Positions 1 to 6,102 of a DNA stretch of 6,114 nt are shown here, in pieces. Made by a program: the position numbers and the translations under genes. The stretch's first letter is position 1, and the number at the start of each line of letters is the position of its first letter. Source of the DNA: JAIVJN01 sp036732565 (GTDB taxonomy: Bacteria; Acidobacteriota; Vicinamibacteria; Vicinamibacterales; UBA2999). The notes beneath the pieces were generated by a model. That model was not told the DNA's origin and searched no databases. It saw only the letters and a list, made by a program, of their open reading frames with translations. The stretch is taken from NCBI GenBank assembly GCA_036732565.1, contig DAINCF010000446.1:1-6114 (forward strand), written 5' to 3'.

Positions 1-113
1 GGCCAGGGCACGTTGAATCAGGTTGACGCGAGCTACGGCCTCCGGCCCGTAGCGACGATAACCCGCGGCGGTCCGGTGTTCAGCGAGACAGCGGTTGCGA
101 GGGACGTGCGCAA
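1..113 (-). pseudogene. MerR-family regulator, partial and probably 5'-disrupted
   Basis: Read leftwards, this frame is open to the window edge and contains LAEHRTAAGYRRYGPEAV followed by ARVNLIQRALA. That is the wing and helix region (R-T-x-x-G-Y-R-x-Y, then x-R-x-x-x-I-x-R-A) found about 30 residues into MerR-family transcription factors, which bind a dyad inside a stretched promoter and twist it to activate transcription. The normal preceding segment, with two recognition helices and a nearly invariant R-Y/F-Y-E/D, is not there: the frame reads TLAHVPRNRC instead. The first in-frame start is GTG at 145-147, but this lies between the -35 and -10 of the promoter, so it cannot start a protein made from that promoter. 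A TTG at 111-113 is ideally spaced from AGGAGG but sits in another frame, which stops after 27 codons. I infer a deletion and/or frameshift in the 5' end. A sequencing error, or an unusual intact gene with a divergent N-terminus, is possible. The effector is unknown. Confidence 0.5.
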
Positions 114-120
114 GTGTAGG

Positions 121-126
121 CCTCCT
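121..126 (-). promoter_or_regulatory. Strong Shine-Dalgarno (AGGAGG) of the broken MerR-like gene
   Basis: The minus strand reads AGGAGG here, a full match to the anti-Shine-Dalgarno core, about ten bases past the expected transcription start of the MerR-type promoter. Seven bases further is TTG (111-113), the only start codon at a proper distance. That start opens a frame which ends at TAG after 27 codons and is out of frame with the MerR-like residues. The site therefore supports the view that an original start lay here and that the coding sequence behind it has been damaged. Confidence 0.5.
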
Positions 127-138
127 GGCCCACTGCGC

Positions 139-169
139 AACGTACACCCTGGAATCGTTCCAGGGTCAA
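139..169 (-). promoter_or_regulatory. MerR-type promoter with operator dyad
   Basis: On the minus strand a -35 box TTGACC (164-169) and a -10-like TACGTT (139-144) are separated by 19 bases, longer than the usual 17. The spacer is filled by a perfect dyad, ACCCTGGAA and TTCCAGGGT around three bases (arms 146-154 and 158-166). An overlong spacer with a central dyad is the hallmark of promoters controlled by MerR-family activators. The CTGGA/TCCAG arms resemble the zinc/cadmium/lead type (ZntR-like) operator in general form. The metal or ligand cannot be read from the site. Transcription would run leftwards into the MerR-like sequence, so autoregulation is the simplest reading. The dyad is not followed by a T-run in either direction, which argues against a terminator. 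Confidence 0.65.
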
Positions 170-176
170 CAGGAAA

Positions 177-221
177 CAAGGTGCTCAGGGTGCCCAAGGT
201 GCTCAGGGTGCCCGAGGTGCT
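177..221 (+). repeat. 9-bp tandem repeat array, left arm (5 units)
   Basis: Five consecutive 9-base units read CAAGGTGCT, CAGGGTGCC, CAAGGTGCT, CAGGGTGCC and CGAGGTGCT. The first four form an exact duplication of an 18-base unit. The period is a multiple of three, so overlapping frames read as short peptide repeats (KVLRVP), but no gene is supported here. The same 9-base family appears in reverse orientation at 269-322. Confidence 0.9.
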
Positions 222-268
222 ACTGCTGGAGGTCTCGGATGCGGTATTGCCTAAATGAGGGATCCGCC

Positions 269-322
269 GGCACCCAAGGCACCCTGGGCACGTTGCGCAC
301 CCTGGGCACCTTGGGCACCTTG
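269..322 (-). repeat. 9-bp tandem repeat array, right arm (6 units, inverted)
   Basis: Six 9-base units; on the minus strand they read CAAGGTGCC twice, then CAGGGTGCG, CAACGTGCC, CAGGGTGCC and TTGGGTGCC. This is the same repeat family as the left array in opposite orientation. The array starts four bases after the receptor's TAA stop. Its units are more diverged from each other than those of the left array. Confidence 0.9.
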
Positions 323-326
323 ATCC

Positions 327-3167
327 TTAGAAATCGATCACGAACCCGAGGCGAATGATCCTCGGCGCGATGATTTCGGTCGGGTTCAGATAGGTCCCAC
401 CGAGGGTCGGATTGAGGGTCACGATCGTCGACGAGTTGGTGATGTTGAAGAAGTCGATACGCGGCGAGATCCGGCGGTTGCCGAACCGGAAGTCGCGCGA
501 GATGCTGACGTCGAGCAAGCTGACCGTGTCGCGACGCTCGTCGCCACGCTCGGTGAGGAAGATGTTCTGCTGAGCGCGGGTCAGGGCGATGCCCTGTGTC
601 GCCGCGACGGCACGAGTCAGCGTATAGGTCGAGACGTAGGGATATCCGCCGTTCGACACCAAGGCACCCGCGATGTTGACGTCCCAAGGGGCCACGTAGG
701 TGCCGGACAAGCGGAGCCCCACCGGCGAGTCGTTGCCGATGATGCCCTCGGTGAACGAGATGTTGTTGGGATCGTTCAAGTCCGCGGTGCTCGACTGGCC
801 GCTGTTGTTCTGGCCGTTGTTGAGTCCACCGGTGTTCTTGCCGATGGTCAGACCCGCCACCATGCTCCAGCGATTGGAGAGGCGCTTAGTCGCCGTGAAT
901 TCGACGCCCTGGTAGTTGGTGTCGAGATACGACTCATTGTCGAGCACGTTGTCCTGGAGGCCGTTGAACGCCGTGTTCAAGTTGTACACGGTCGCCGTGG
1001 TGATGCCGCTGGGTCCGTTCGGCACGTTGACCGTGAACGGCGTGTAGGCGGCGTCCGTCGGCGCGGCGAGATTGCGCGTGCCGAGCTGCTTGCGATTGGT
1101 GCGGTTGTAGTACATCGCGCCGACGCGCATGTCACGAATCAGCTGGTGCTCGACACCCGCGGTGAACTCGTCCGAGTACGGCCAGTCCGGCCCGTTCGAG
1201 TCCGGGTAGCGGGTGTTGACGCTGGCGAAGCCGCTGCAGGACGAGAGCGTGATTTCGCCAGCATCGAAGCGACCGTTGCCGTTCGGGTCGCTCCACGGGC
1301 AGGTCGAGCCGGTGCTCGAGAAGACGAACGGATTGATGCCGGTCACCCGATCGATGCCGACTTGCAGGCCGTAGCGGCTGTAGTTGGCCTTGATCGCGGT
1401 GTTGCCGGTGCCGAAGAGATCGTAGGCCGCGCCGGCGCGCCACACGAAGATGTTCTGGCTGATCACCGTGGTCTCGTCGATGCTGCGCGCCGCGATGAAT
1501 CGCCCTTCGGGGTTCGATTGCGCCGGCAGGATGCCGGTGTTGTGGTCGTAGCGGACGCCGAGATTCAAAGTCAGCTTCGACGCCACCGTCCAGGCGTCCT
1601 GGAAGAACACGCCCAGCACGCGGTCGGTGTTCTTCGATGTCATGGGCGTCGGGAACAGCCGAATCTGCGAGGGCACGCCGTTGTTGTACTCGACGTAATG
1701 GTCGCCGCGGACCTCGACGGTCGGGTTGTAGGTGAGGCGGGCGAACTGAATACCCGTCTTGAAGAAGTGCTCCCCGCCCAAGCCGCTCTTCTGGAGCGAC
1801 ACGATGTTGTCGAATTGGACGCGCATGTTCGGCTGCTCTTCATGCCGAGTGGCGGCGATGAACGCTTCCGAGCGCCCGTTGTCGACACGGCGGATGTCGG
1901 TGTCGGACTGACTCGGCTGATAGTTGTAGCGCGTCAGCCCGTCCATCACGCTGAACGAGGACTCGTACACCATCTGGCCGAAGATCTGGTTGTACTTGAC
2001 CTGGGTGTTCGACGCGGGGTTCGTCTGCACCAGCGCCGCCGCTTCTTCCTGCGTGTTCGGGGGTGTGTCGACGCGGTGACCGCGGATCTTGTCGTTCCAC
2101 AGGTACCCGAACGTGATCTTCGAATTCGCGGACAGCGAGGCCACCGCCTTGCCGGAGTAGTTCTTGAGCGTGTTGTCGTCGAGCGCTTGCGAGCCGTCCG
2201 GATTCCGGGCGTTGGTGCGCTTGTCGACGACCCAGCGGCGGATCGTGCCGTTCACCCAGAGACGATCGCGGATGATCGCGCCGCCGCCCGACAGGTTGAC
2301 GTCGTACGTCTTCTCCGTCGGGTTGCCGAGGAAGCTCGGGAACTGCGACTGCAGATCCTGGTGGTTCTCGCCCTGCAGATCGTTGTTCGCGAACGAGTAC
2401 TTCAGGTTGCCGCGCCAGGGGTTGCCGGCGGTCTTGGTGACCATGTTGATGGACACGCCGCCCGCGAGCACTTCGGCCGGGATCGCCGAGGTCATGTAGT
2501 TGACCTCTTCGAACATCCCCTGGTCGTAGTAGAGCATCGTCGCGCCGCCGCCGCCGCCGGGCCAGTTCACCGTCGCGCCGTCGATGTTGTAGCTGACGTC
2601 GTTGGTGTTGGAGCCGTGCGACGACAAGCTGCTCTGCTGAATGGACTGCGTGCCGCCAACGTCGTAGGTGGCCACTTGCACGCCCGGAATCAGCTTCGCC
2701 AGCGACCACGGATCGCGGCCGGAGGGGATGCCCTCCAGCACTTGCTGATCCATGACCGTCTGCTGGAGGTTGGAGCGCGTGTCGATGGTGGGCGACTCGC
2801 CGGTCACGGTGATCGTCTCGGCCAGCGTGCCGACCTCGAGCTTCACGTTGATCGTCGCGACGAACGCGGCGTTGATTGCCACTTCGGCGCGCTCCACGAC
2901 CTTGAAGCCTTGCAGCTCGAACTTGACGTTGTAGTTGCCCGGGGGAAGCCGATCGAACCGATACGCGCCAGCGGTATCGGTGATCTCGGTCTGCGCGCCG
3001 CCGATCAGGCGCTCACCTGTGAGGGTCACGGTGACGCCCGGCATCACCGCGTTGCTCGTGTCTGAAACCACGCCAAGGATCGAGCCGGTTTGCACTTGCG
3101 CCTGTGTGGGTGCGGCAAGGGCAAACAGACACAGCCCGCTAAGGAGCAGGCGCCGAAAAGTAGCCAT
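327..3167 (-). CDS. TonB-dependent outer-membrane receptor, Oar-like
   Basis: This 946-residue outer-membrane protein is predicted to import a substrate using TonB-ExbBD energy. Residues 1-23 form a signal peptide (basic start, leucine-rich core, TQA before cleavage). Residues 29-110 form a carboxypeptidase-regulatory-like beta-sandwich (PF13620; G-x-V-x-D, PGNYNVKFELQGF). ETITVTG at 117-123 resembles a TonB box. The plug spans about 130-250 (YNIDGATV, GGVSINMVTKTAGN). The rest is the beta barrel, ending in the aromatic outer-membrane signature RLGFVIDF. Residues 627-638 (DPNGNGRFDAGE) look like a calcium-binding loop between two cysteines (623, 644). A (GCC)5 tract encodes a glycine run near residue 205. 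I chose ATG at 3165-3167 because GAGAGGAA lies just upstream and the signal peptide begins there; a TTG at 3207-3209 would add 14 polar residues. The length is near the lower end for Oar-like receptors. The substrate is unknown: such receptors are numerous in Acidobacteriota and no SusD partner, transporter or hydrolase lies beside it. Confidence 0.93.
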   Translation of the reverse strand: MATFRRLLLSGLCLFALAAPTQAQVQTGSILGVVSDTSNAVMPGVTVTLTGERLIGGAQTEITDTAGAYRFDRLPPGNYNVKFELQGFKVVERAEVAINAAFVATINVKLEVGTLAETITVTGESPTIDTRSNLQQTVMDQQVLEGIPSGRDPWSLAKLIPGVQVATYDVGGTQSIQQSSLSSHGSNTNDVSYNIDGATVNWPGGGGGATMLYYDQGMFEEVNYMTSAIPAEVLAGGVSINMVTKTAGNPWRGNLKYSFANNDLQGENHQDLQSQFPSFLGNPTEKTYDVNLSGGGAIIRDRLWVNGTIRRWVVDKRTNARNPDGSQALDDNTLKNYSGKAVASLSANSKITFGYLWNDKIRGHRVDTPPNTQEEAAALVQTNPASNTQVKYNQIFGQMVYESSFSVMDGLTRYNYQPSQSDTDIRRVDNGRSEAFIAATRHEEQPNMRVQFDNIVSLQKSGLGGEHFFKTGIQFARLTYNPTVEVRGDHYVEYNNGVPSQIRLFPTPMTSKNTDRVLGVFFQDAWTVASKLTLNLGVRYDHNTGILPAQSNPEGRFIAARSIDETTVISQNIFVWRAGAAYDLFGTGNTAIKANYSRYGLQVGIDRVTGINPFVFSSTGSTCPWSDPNGNGRFDAGEITLSSCSGFASVNTRYPDSNGPDWPYSDEFTAGVEHQLIRDMRVGAMYYNRTNRKQLGTRNLAAPTDAAYTPFTVNVPNGPSGITTATVYNLNTAFNGLQDNVLDNESYLDTNYQGVEFTATKRLSNRWSMVAGLTIGKNTGGLNNGQNNSGQSSTADLNDPNNISFTEGIIGNDSPVGLRLSGTYVAPWDVNIAGALVSNGGYPYVSTYTLTRAVAATQGIALTRAQQNIFLTERGDERRDTVSLLDVSISRDFRFGNRRISPRIDFFNITNSSTIVTLNPTLGGTYLNPTEIIAPRIIRLGFVIDF

Positions 3168-3189
3168 GTTCTTCCTCTCGTTCCTCTCG
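3168..3189 (-). promoter_or_regulatory. Duplicated Shine-Dalgarno of the receptor gene
   Basis: On the minus strand two exact head-to-tail copies of CGAGAGGAA (3181-3189 and 3172-3180) precede GAAC and the ATG. The copy nearest the gene puts GAGG six bases from the start codon, a good distance, and settles the start at 3167. The second copy is nine bases further upstream and could act as a standby site; that role is inferred. Confidence 0.6.
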
Positions 3190-3323
3190 TTCAAAGAGAC
3201 GCACGCCAACCCGGGGGTCCCCCTCCGAGCGGAGTGTGCGCGGTGGGTGGCAAATCGCGCGTGCCCAAGTGAAAGACTTTACCGGAAACTGAGCTGTTGC
3301 TCGTCTGAAAAGTGCTCATCCAC

Positions 3324-3342
3324 CCATCAGCGGCGCTGATGG
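3324..3342. promoter_or_regulatory. Perfect 19-bp dyad, candidate operator
   Basis: CCATCAGC and GCTGATGG form perfect 8-base arms around GGC. The dyad lies roughly midway between the divergent genes, 156 bases before the receptor start and 208 before the haem-protein start. Arms of this size suit a dimeric repressor or activator. As RNA it would make an 8-bp hairpin in the receptor's leader, with no U-run after it, so a terminator is unlikely. No regulator gene lies alongside to assign it to. Confidence 0.4.
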
Positions 3343-3397
3343 CGGTGACGAACGGAGACATCGGGCGCCAAGCACGCGCCCACAGCCAGCATTCATA

Positions 3398-3426
3398 ACC
3401 GTAGGGCCTACCGCCGCTCAGGTCAA
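3398..3426 (-). promoter_or_regulatory. Weak candidate promoter for the receptor gene
   Basis: The minus strand shows TTGACC (3421-3426), a good -35 match, and TACGGT (3398-3403), a poor -10, with a 17-base spacer. A start near 3391 would leave a leader of about 220 bases containing the 19-bp dyad. The weak -10 makes this tentative. Confidence 0.25.
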
Positions 3427-3475
3427 ATCGTTTTTCGTCATGTGGTGCATCGCGACGGATGACAAAATATTGCAA

Positions 3476-3504
3476 TTAGAATGGGCCCGATCCGCCCGTA
3501 TACT
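3476..3504 (+). promoter_or_regulatory. Candidate promoter for the DUF1592 haem-protein gene
   Basis: TATACT (3499-3504) matches five of six bases of the -10 consensus. TTAGAA (3476-3481), a weak -35, is 17 bases upstream, at the edge of the only AT-rich patch in the intergenic region. Transcription would begin near 3511, giving a leader of about 40 bases. Confidence 0.4.
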
Positions 3505-3550
3505 TGTGTGAATCGGCTGGTCGGTATGACCGGCCCCGACACGAGCAGGT

Positions 3551-6076
3551 ATGCAGAAACGGACGGTTGCCGCGTTATCGAGCACACTGCTGGCCCTGAC
3601 CCTGAGCGTCAGCGGACAACCAGCGGAGCGAAGCTCCGCGCCGGCGGCCACGCCGCCGAGCGCACCCAAACCGGTCTCTGCCCCACCCGCCACGACGATT
3701 CCGAAGCCGGCCGCGTCTCATCGAACGGCAACGGCTCATCAGACGGCGACTCCGGCCCGACCTGAGTTCGCGCCCGACGCCCAGGCCGCGATGGTCAAGC
3801 AGTACTGCGCCACGTGTCACAGCGAGCGCGGCAAGGCCGGCGGCCTCACACTGGCGGGCTTCGATCCGACCACGATGGCGGACGAGCATCCGGAGATCGT
3901 CGAGAAGATGATCCGGAAGCTGCGTGCCGGGATGATGCCGCCCGCCGGCGCGAAGCGGCCGGACGAGGCGACGCTCACGCAGCTGGTGACCGCGCTCGAG
4001 GGACGCATGGACGCGAAGGTCGCGGCCAGCCCGCGTCCGGGCTGGCGGCCGTTCCAGCGGCTCAATCGCACCGAGTACGCCCGCGCCATCCGCGACATGC
4101 TGGCACTCGACATCGACGTCAACGGGTTGCTCCCGGCTGACACCATCTCGCATGGCTTCGACAACGTCGCCGACGCGCAGACCTTTTCACCGACCTTGAT
4201 GGAGAGCTACTTGCGCGCCGCCAGCCGCGTGACCGCGCTCGCCATCGGCGATCCCGAAGCAGCCGCCAGTGAGACGAACTACCGGATCGCGAAGACCGCG
4301 TCGCAGCTGGAGCGCGTCGAGGGCGCGCCGTTCGGCACCCGCGGCGGCCTGTCGGTGATGCACACGTTCCCCGCCGACGGCGACTACGTGTTCCGCATGG
4401 ACCTGCATTCGAACGCCTGCGGCGTGCTCTTCGGCGGCACCGCGGTCAACGAGCAGGTGGAAGTCTCGATCGACGGCGAGCGCGTGGCGCTGATCGAGAT
4501 CGATCCGCGCATGACCGAAGCGACCACGGGCGTGACCTTGAAGACGACGCCCGTCCACGTGCGAGCCGGCGCGCATCGCTTGACGGCCGCGTTCATTCAA
4601 ACGTTCGAAGGACCGGTCCTCGACATCCTGGCGCCGATCGATCACACCTTGGCCGACACGCAGATTGGCGTCGCCTACGGGATCACGACGGTGCCGCACC
4701 TCAAGGACTTCGCGGTGGTCGGACCGTATCGCGTCACCGGCGTCTCGGAGACGGAGAGCCGGCAGCGCATCTTCACGTGTCGGCCGACGAACGCGGCCGA
4801 GGAGCCGACGTGTGCCCGCGCGATCATCAAACGGCTGGCGAGCGACGCGTTCCGCGGTCCCGTCAGCGACTGGGACTTCGACGACCTGATGAAGTTCTAC
4901 GAGGACGAGCGTAAGGCCAGCGACTTCGAGCACGGCATCGGGGCGGCGTTGGAAGCGATTCTCACGAGCCCGCAGTTCCTCTTCCGTCTGGAGTCCGCGC
5001 CGTCGACAGTGCGCGCGGGTCAGACGTATCGCGTCGCGGATCGCGAGCTCGCCTCCCGGCTGTCCTTCTTCCTCTGGAACGCCAGCCCTGACGCCGAGCT
5101 GCTGCAAGCCGCGACGCAGGGACGCCTGAAGACGCCCGCGGAGCTCGAGAAGCAGATCACGCGGATGCTGGCCGATCGGCGTGCCGAAACCCTGTCGACA
5201 CGCTTCGCGTCGCAGTGGCTGCGGCTGCAGGACGTCGATCAGATGCTTCCGGACGCGCTGCTCTATCCGTACTACGACTACACACTCGGTCAGGCCTTCC
5301 GCCGCGAGTCGGAGCTGCTGTTCGACAGCCTGGTGCGCGAAGACCGCAGCATCATGGACCTGTTGACGGCGGACTACACCTTCGTCAACGAACGAATCGC
5401 GCGCCATTACGGTATTCCCAACGTCACCGGCCCCGAGTTCCGCAAGGTGGCGGTGCCCGACTACCGTCGCGGCATCCTCGGACACGGCAGCGTGCTGGTG
5501 TTGACGTCGGTCGCGGATCGCACTTCGCCGGTCATGCGCGGCAAGTGGGTCATGGAAGTGCTCCTGGGCTCGCCGCCTCCGCCACCGCCTCCGGGCGTGC
5601 CCTTGCTGGAGGAGACCCAAGGCGCGGTCGCCGGCAAGCTCCTGTCCACGCGCGAGCGCATGGAAGAGCATCGCAAGAACCCGGCATGCACGTCATGCCA
5701 CAAGGTGATCGATCCGCTGGGCCTCGCGCTCGATAACTTCGACGTCACGGGCAAATGGCGGATCAAAGACAACGGTGTGGCGGTGGATGCGACCGGCGTG
5801 CTCTACGACGGCATGGCGCTCGACGGTCCGGCCAGCCTGCGCGCGGCGCTCGCCAAGCACAAAGACGCATTTCTCCTGAGCTTCACGGAGAACCTGATGA
5901 CCTACGCGCTGGGCCGCCGCATCGAGACGGCCGACATGCCGCAAGTGCGGCAGGTGATTCGCAGCGCCGCGGCCCAGGACTATCGCGTGTCGGCGTTCAT
6001 CAGAAGCGTCGCGGCAAGTTCGGCGTTCCAGATGAGCACGGCGACGGCGGCGGAGACGACTGTCGCGGGACGTTAG
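3551..6076 (+). CDS. Secreted DUF1592-family protein with two CXXCH haem sites
   Basis: This 841-residue protein has the full domain order of its family. A signal peptide (about 1-22) is followed by a Pro/Ala/Thr-rich linker (23-72). A cytochrome c-like domain (PF07635 type) carries C86-x-x-C89-H90, with GMMPP at 127-131 offering a possible axial methionine. Next come DUF1587 (about 166-230), a beta-rich, sugar-binding-like stretch (about 240-365), DUF1595 (about 421-479, preceded by C410), DUF1592 (about 493-620), DUF1588 (about 640-738, with seven prolines at 675-681 and C713-x-x-C716-H717) and DUF1585 (about 757-826). The reaction is not established. The haem sites and signal peptide point to electron transfer or oxidation outside the cytoplasm. 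The ATG at 3551 is the only start after an in-frame stop at 3527-3529; its ribosome site is poor (AGG one base away). Related genes are often followed by a DUF1552 gene, but the window ends 38 bases after the stop. The length is normal and no key residue is missing. Confidence 0.93.
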   Translation: MQKRTVAALSSTLLALTLSVSGQPAERSSAPAATPPSAPKPVSAPPATTIPKPAASHRTATAHQTATPARPEFAPDAQAAMVKQYCATCHSERGKAGGLTLAGFDPTTMADEHPEIVEKMIRKLRAGMMPPAGAKRPDEATLTQLVTALEGRMDAKVAASPRPGWRPFQRLNRTEYARAIRDMLALDIDVNGLLPADTISHGFDNVADAQTFSPTLMESYLRAASRVTALAIGDPEAAASETNYRIAKTASQLERVEGAPFGTRGGLSVMHTFPADGDYVFRMDLHSNACGVLFGGTAVNEQVEVSIDGERVALIEIDPRMTEATTGVTLKTTPVHVRAGAHRLTAAFIQTFEGPVLDILAPIDHTLADTQIGVAYGITTVPHLKDFAVVGPYRVTGVSETESRQRIFTCRPTNAAEEPTCARAIIKRLASDAFRGPVSDWDFDDLMKFYEDERKASDFEHGIGAALEAILTSPQFLFRLESAPSTVRAGQTYRVADRELASRLSFFLWNASPDAELLQAATQGRLKTPAELEKQITRMLADRRAETLSTRFASQWLRLQDVDQMLPDALLYPYYDYTLGQAFRRESELLFDSLVREDRSIMDLLTADYTFVNERIARHYGIPNVTGPEFRKVAVPDYRRGILGHGSVLVLTSVADRTSPVMRGKWVMEVLLGSPPPPPPPGVPLLEETQGAVAGKLLSTRERMEEHRKNPACTSCHKVIDPLGLALDNFDVTGKWRIKDNGVAVDATGVLYDGMALDGPASLRAALAKHKDAFLLSFTENLMTYALGRRIETADMPQVRQVIRSAAAQDYRVSAFIRSVAASSAFQMSTATAAETTVAGR

Positions 6077-6080
6077 CGAT

Positions 6081-6102
6081 CGGCCGGCCTGAAGGCCGGC
6101 CG
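6081..6102. repeat. Perfect GC-rich inverted repeat after the haem-protein gene
   Basis: CGGCCGGCCT and AGGCCGGCCG are perfect 10-base arms separated by GA, starting four bases after the TAG stop. As RNA this is a very stable hairpin with a short loop. The lack of a following T-run makes a standard intrinsic terminator unlikely. Its form fits a dispersed extragenic palindrome (REP-like), which only a genome-wide count could confirm. Confidence 0.7.

Larger units (their letters stand above)
177..322 (-). terminator. Large hairpin from inverted arrays; candidate transcript end for the receptor gene
   Basis: Pairing the two arrays in register gives arms of about 45 bases with 36 of 45 identical positions; two of the nine differences become G-U pairs in the receptor transcript. 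The arms enclose a 47-base spacer (222-268), which can itself fold (GCGG 241-244 with CCGC 264-267, CCT 250-252 with AGG 258-260). In the leftward transcript the structure begins just after the stop codon and its 3' arm is followed by TTTCC, only a short U-rich stretch. It could stop RNA polymerase or block 3' exonucleases, and it separates the receptor gene from the MerR-type promoter 8 bases further on. The folding is seen in the sequence; the terminator role is inferred, and the arms are far longer than those of a standard intrinsic terminator. Confidence 0.4.
3168..3550. other. Divergent intergenic region
   Basis: This 383-base stretch between the two outward-facing genes shows no convincing coding sequence: the short frames crossing it lack a ribosome site or recognisable residues. 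It holds the receptor's ribosome sites, a GC-rich part (3208-3234) with small dyads (GGGGG/CCCCC at 3213-3223 and CTCCG/CGGAG at 3223-3234), the 19-bp dyad at 3324-3342, and an AT-rich patch around 3461-3482 that stands out from the GC-rich surroundings. Weak candidate promoters face each way. No RNA gene was recognised. Confidence 0.7.

Noticed and set aside
32..53. Inverted repeat GCTACGG/CCGTAGC near the left edge, resembling the repeat at the window end
   Set aside because: It lies inside the MerR-like codons YGPEAVA, its arms are only 7 bases, and the likeness to the 6081-6114 repeat is limited to short GC-rich words.
146..166. The 9-3-9 dyad as an intrinsic terminator
   Set aside because: No T-run follows on either strand, and its exact placement between a -35 and a -10 box 19 bases apart is better explained as an operator.
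13..258. An 81-codon plus-strand frame across the repeat array
   Set aside because: It is out of frame with any known family, crosses the MerR-type promoter and the minisatellite, and its KVLRVP repeats are just the translation of the 9-bp units.
178..322. The 9-bp arrays as a CRISPR array
   Set aside because: Units are 9 bases long, directly abutting with no unique spacers, and switch orientation; no cas gene is present.
1146..3065. A 639-codon open frame on the plus strand, antisense to the receptor
   Set aside because: Its translation is dominated by R, V, A, D and H with no recognisable domain, signal or ribosome site. It is explained by the scarcity of stops opposite a GC-rich gene with strong codon bias.
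3207..3209. TTG as the receptor's start codon
   Set aside because: It would add 14 polar residues in front of a clear signal peptide, whereas ATG at 3165-3167 has a well-placed ribosome site directly upstream.
3249..3268. A sigma-54-like site on the minus strand upstream of the receptor (GGCACG then TTGC)
   Set aside because: The GG and GC elements are 14 bases apart instead of the required 12, so the two halves cannot fit the -24/-12 geometry.
4187..5671. A 494-codon open frame on the minus strand, antisense to the DUF1592 gene
   Set aside because: The composition is low-complexity (R, H, Q, A, L, V), no family is recognisable, and it lies entirely inside a well-supported gene on the other strand.
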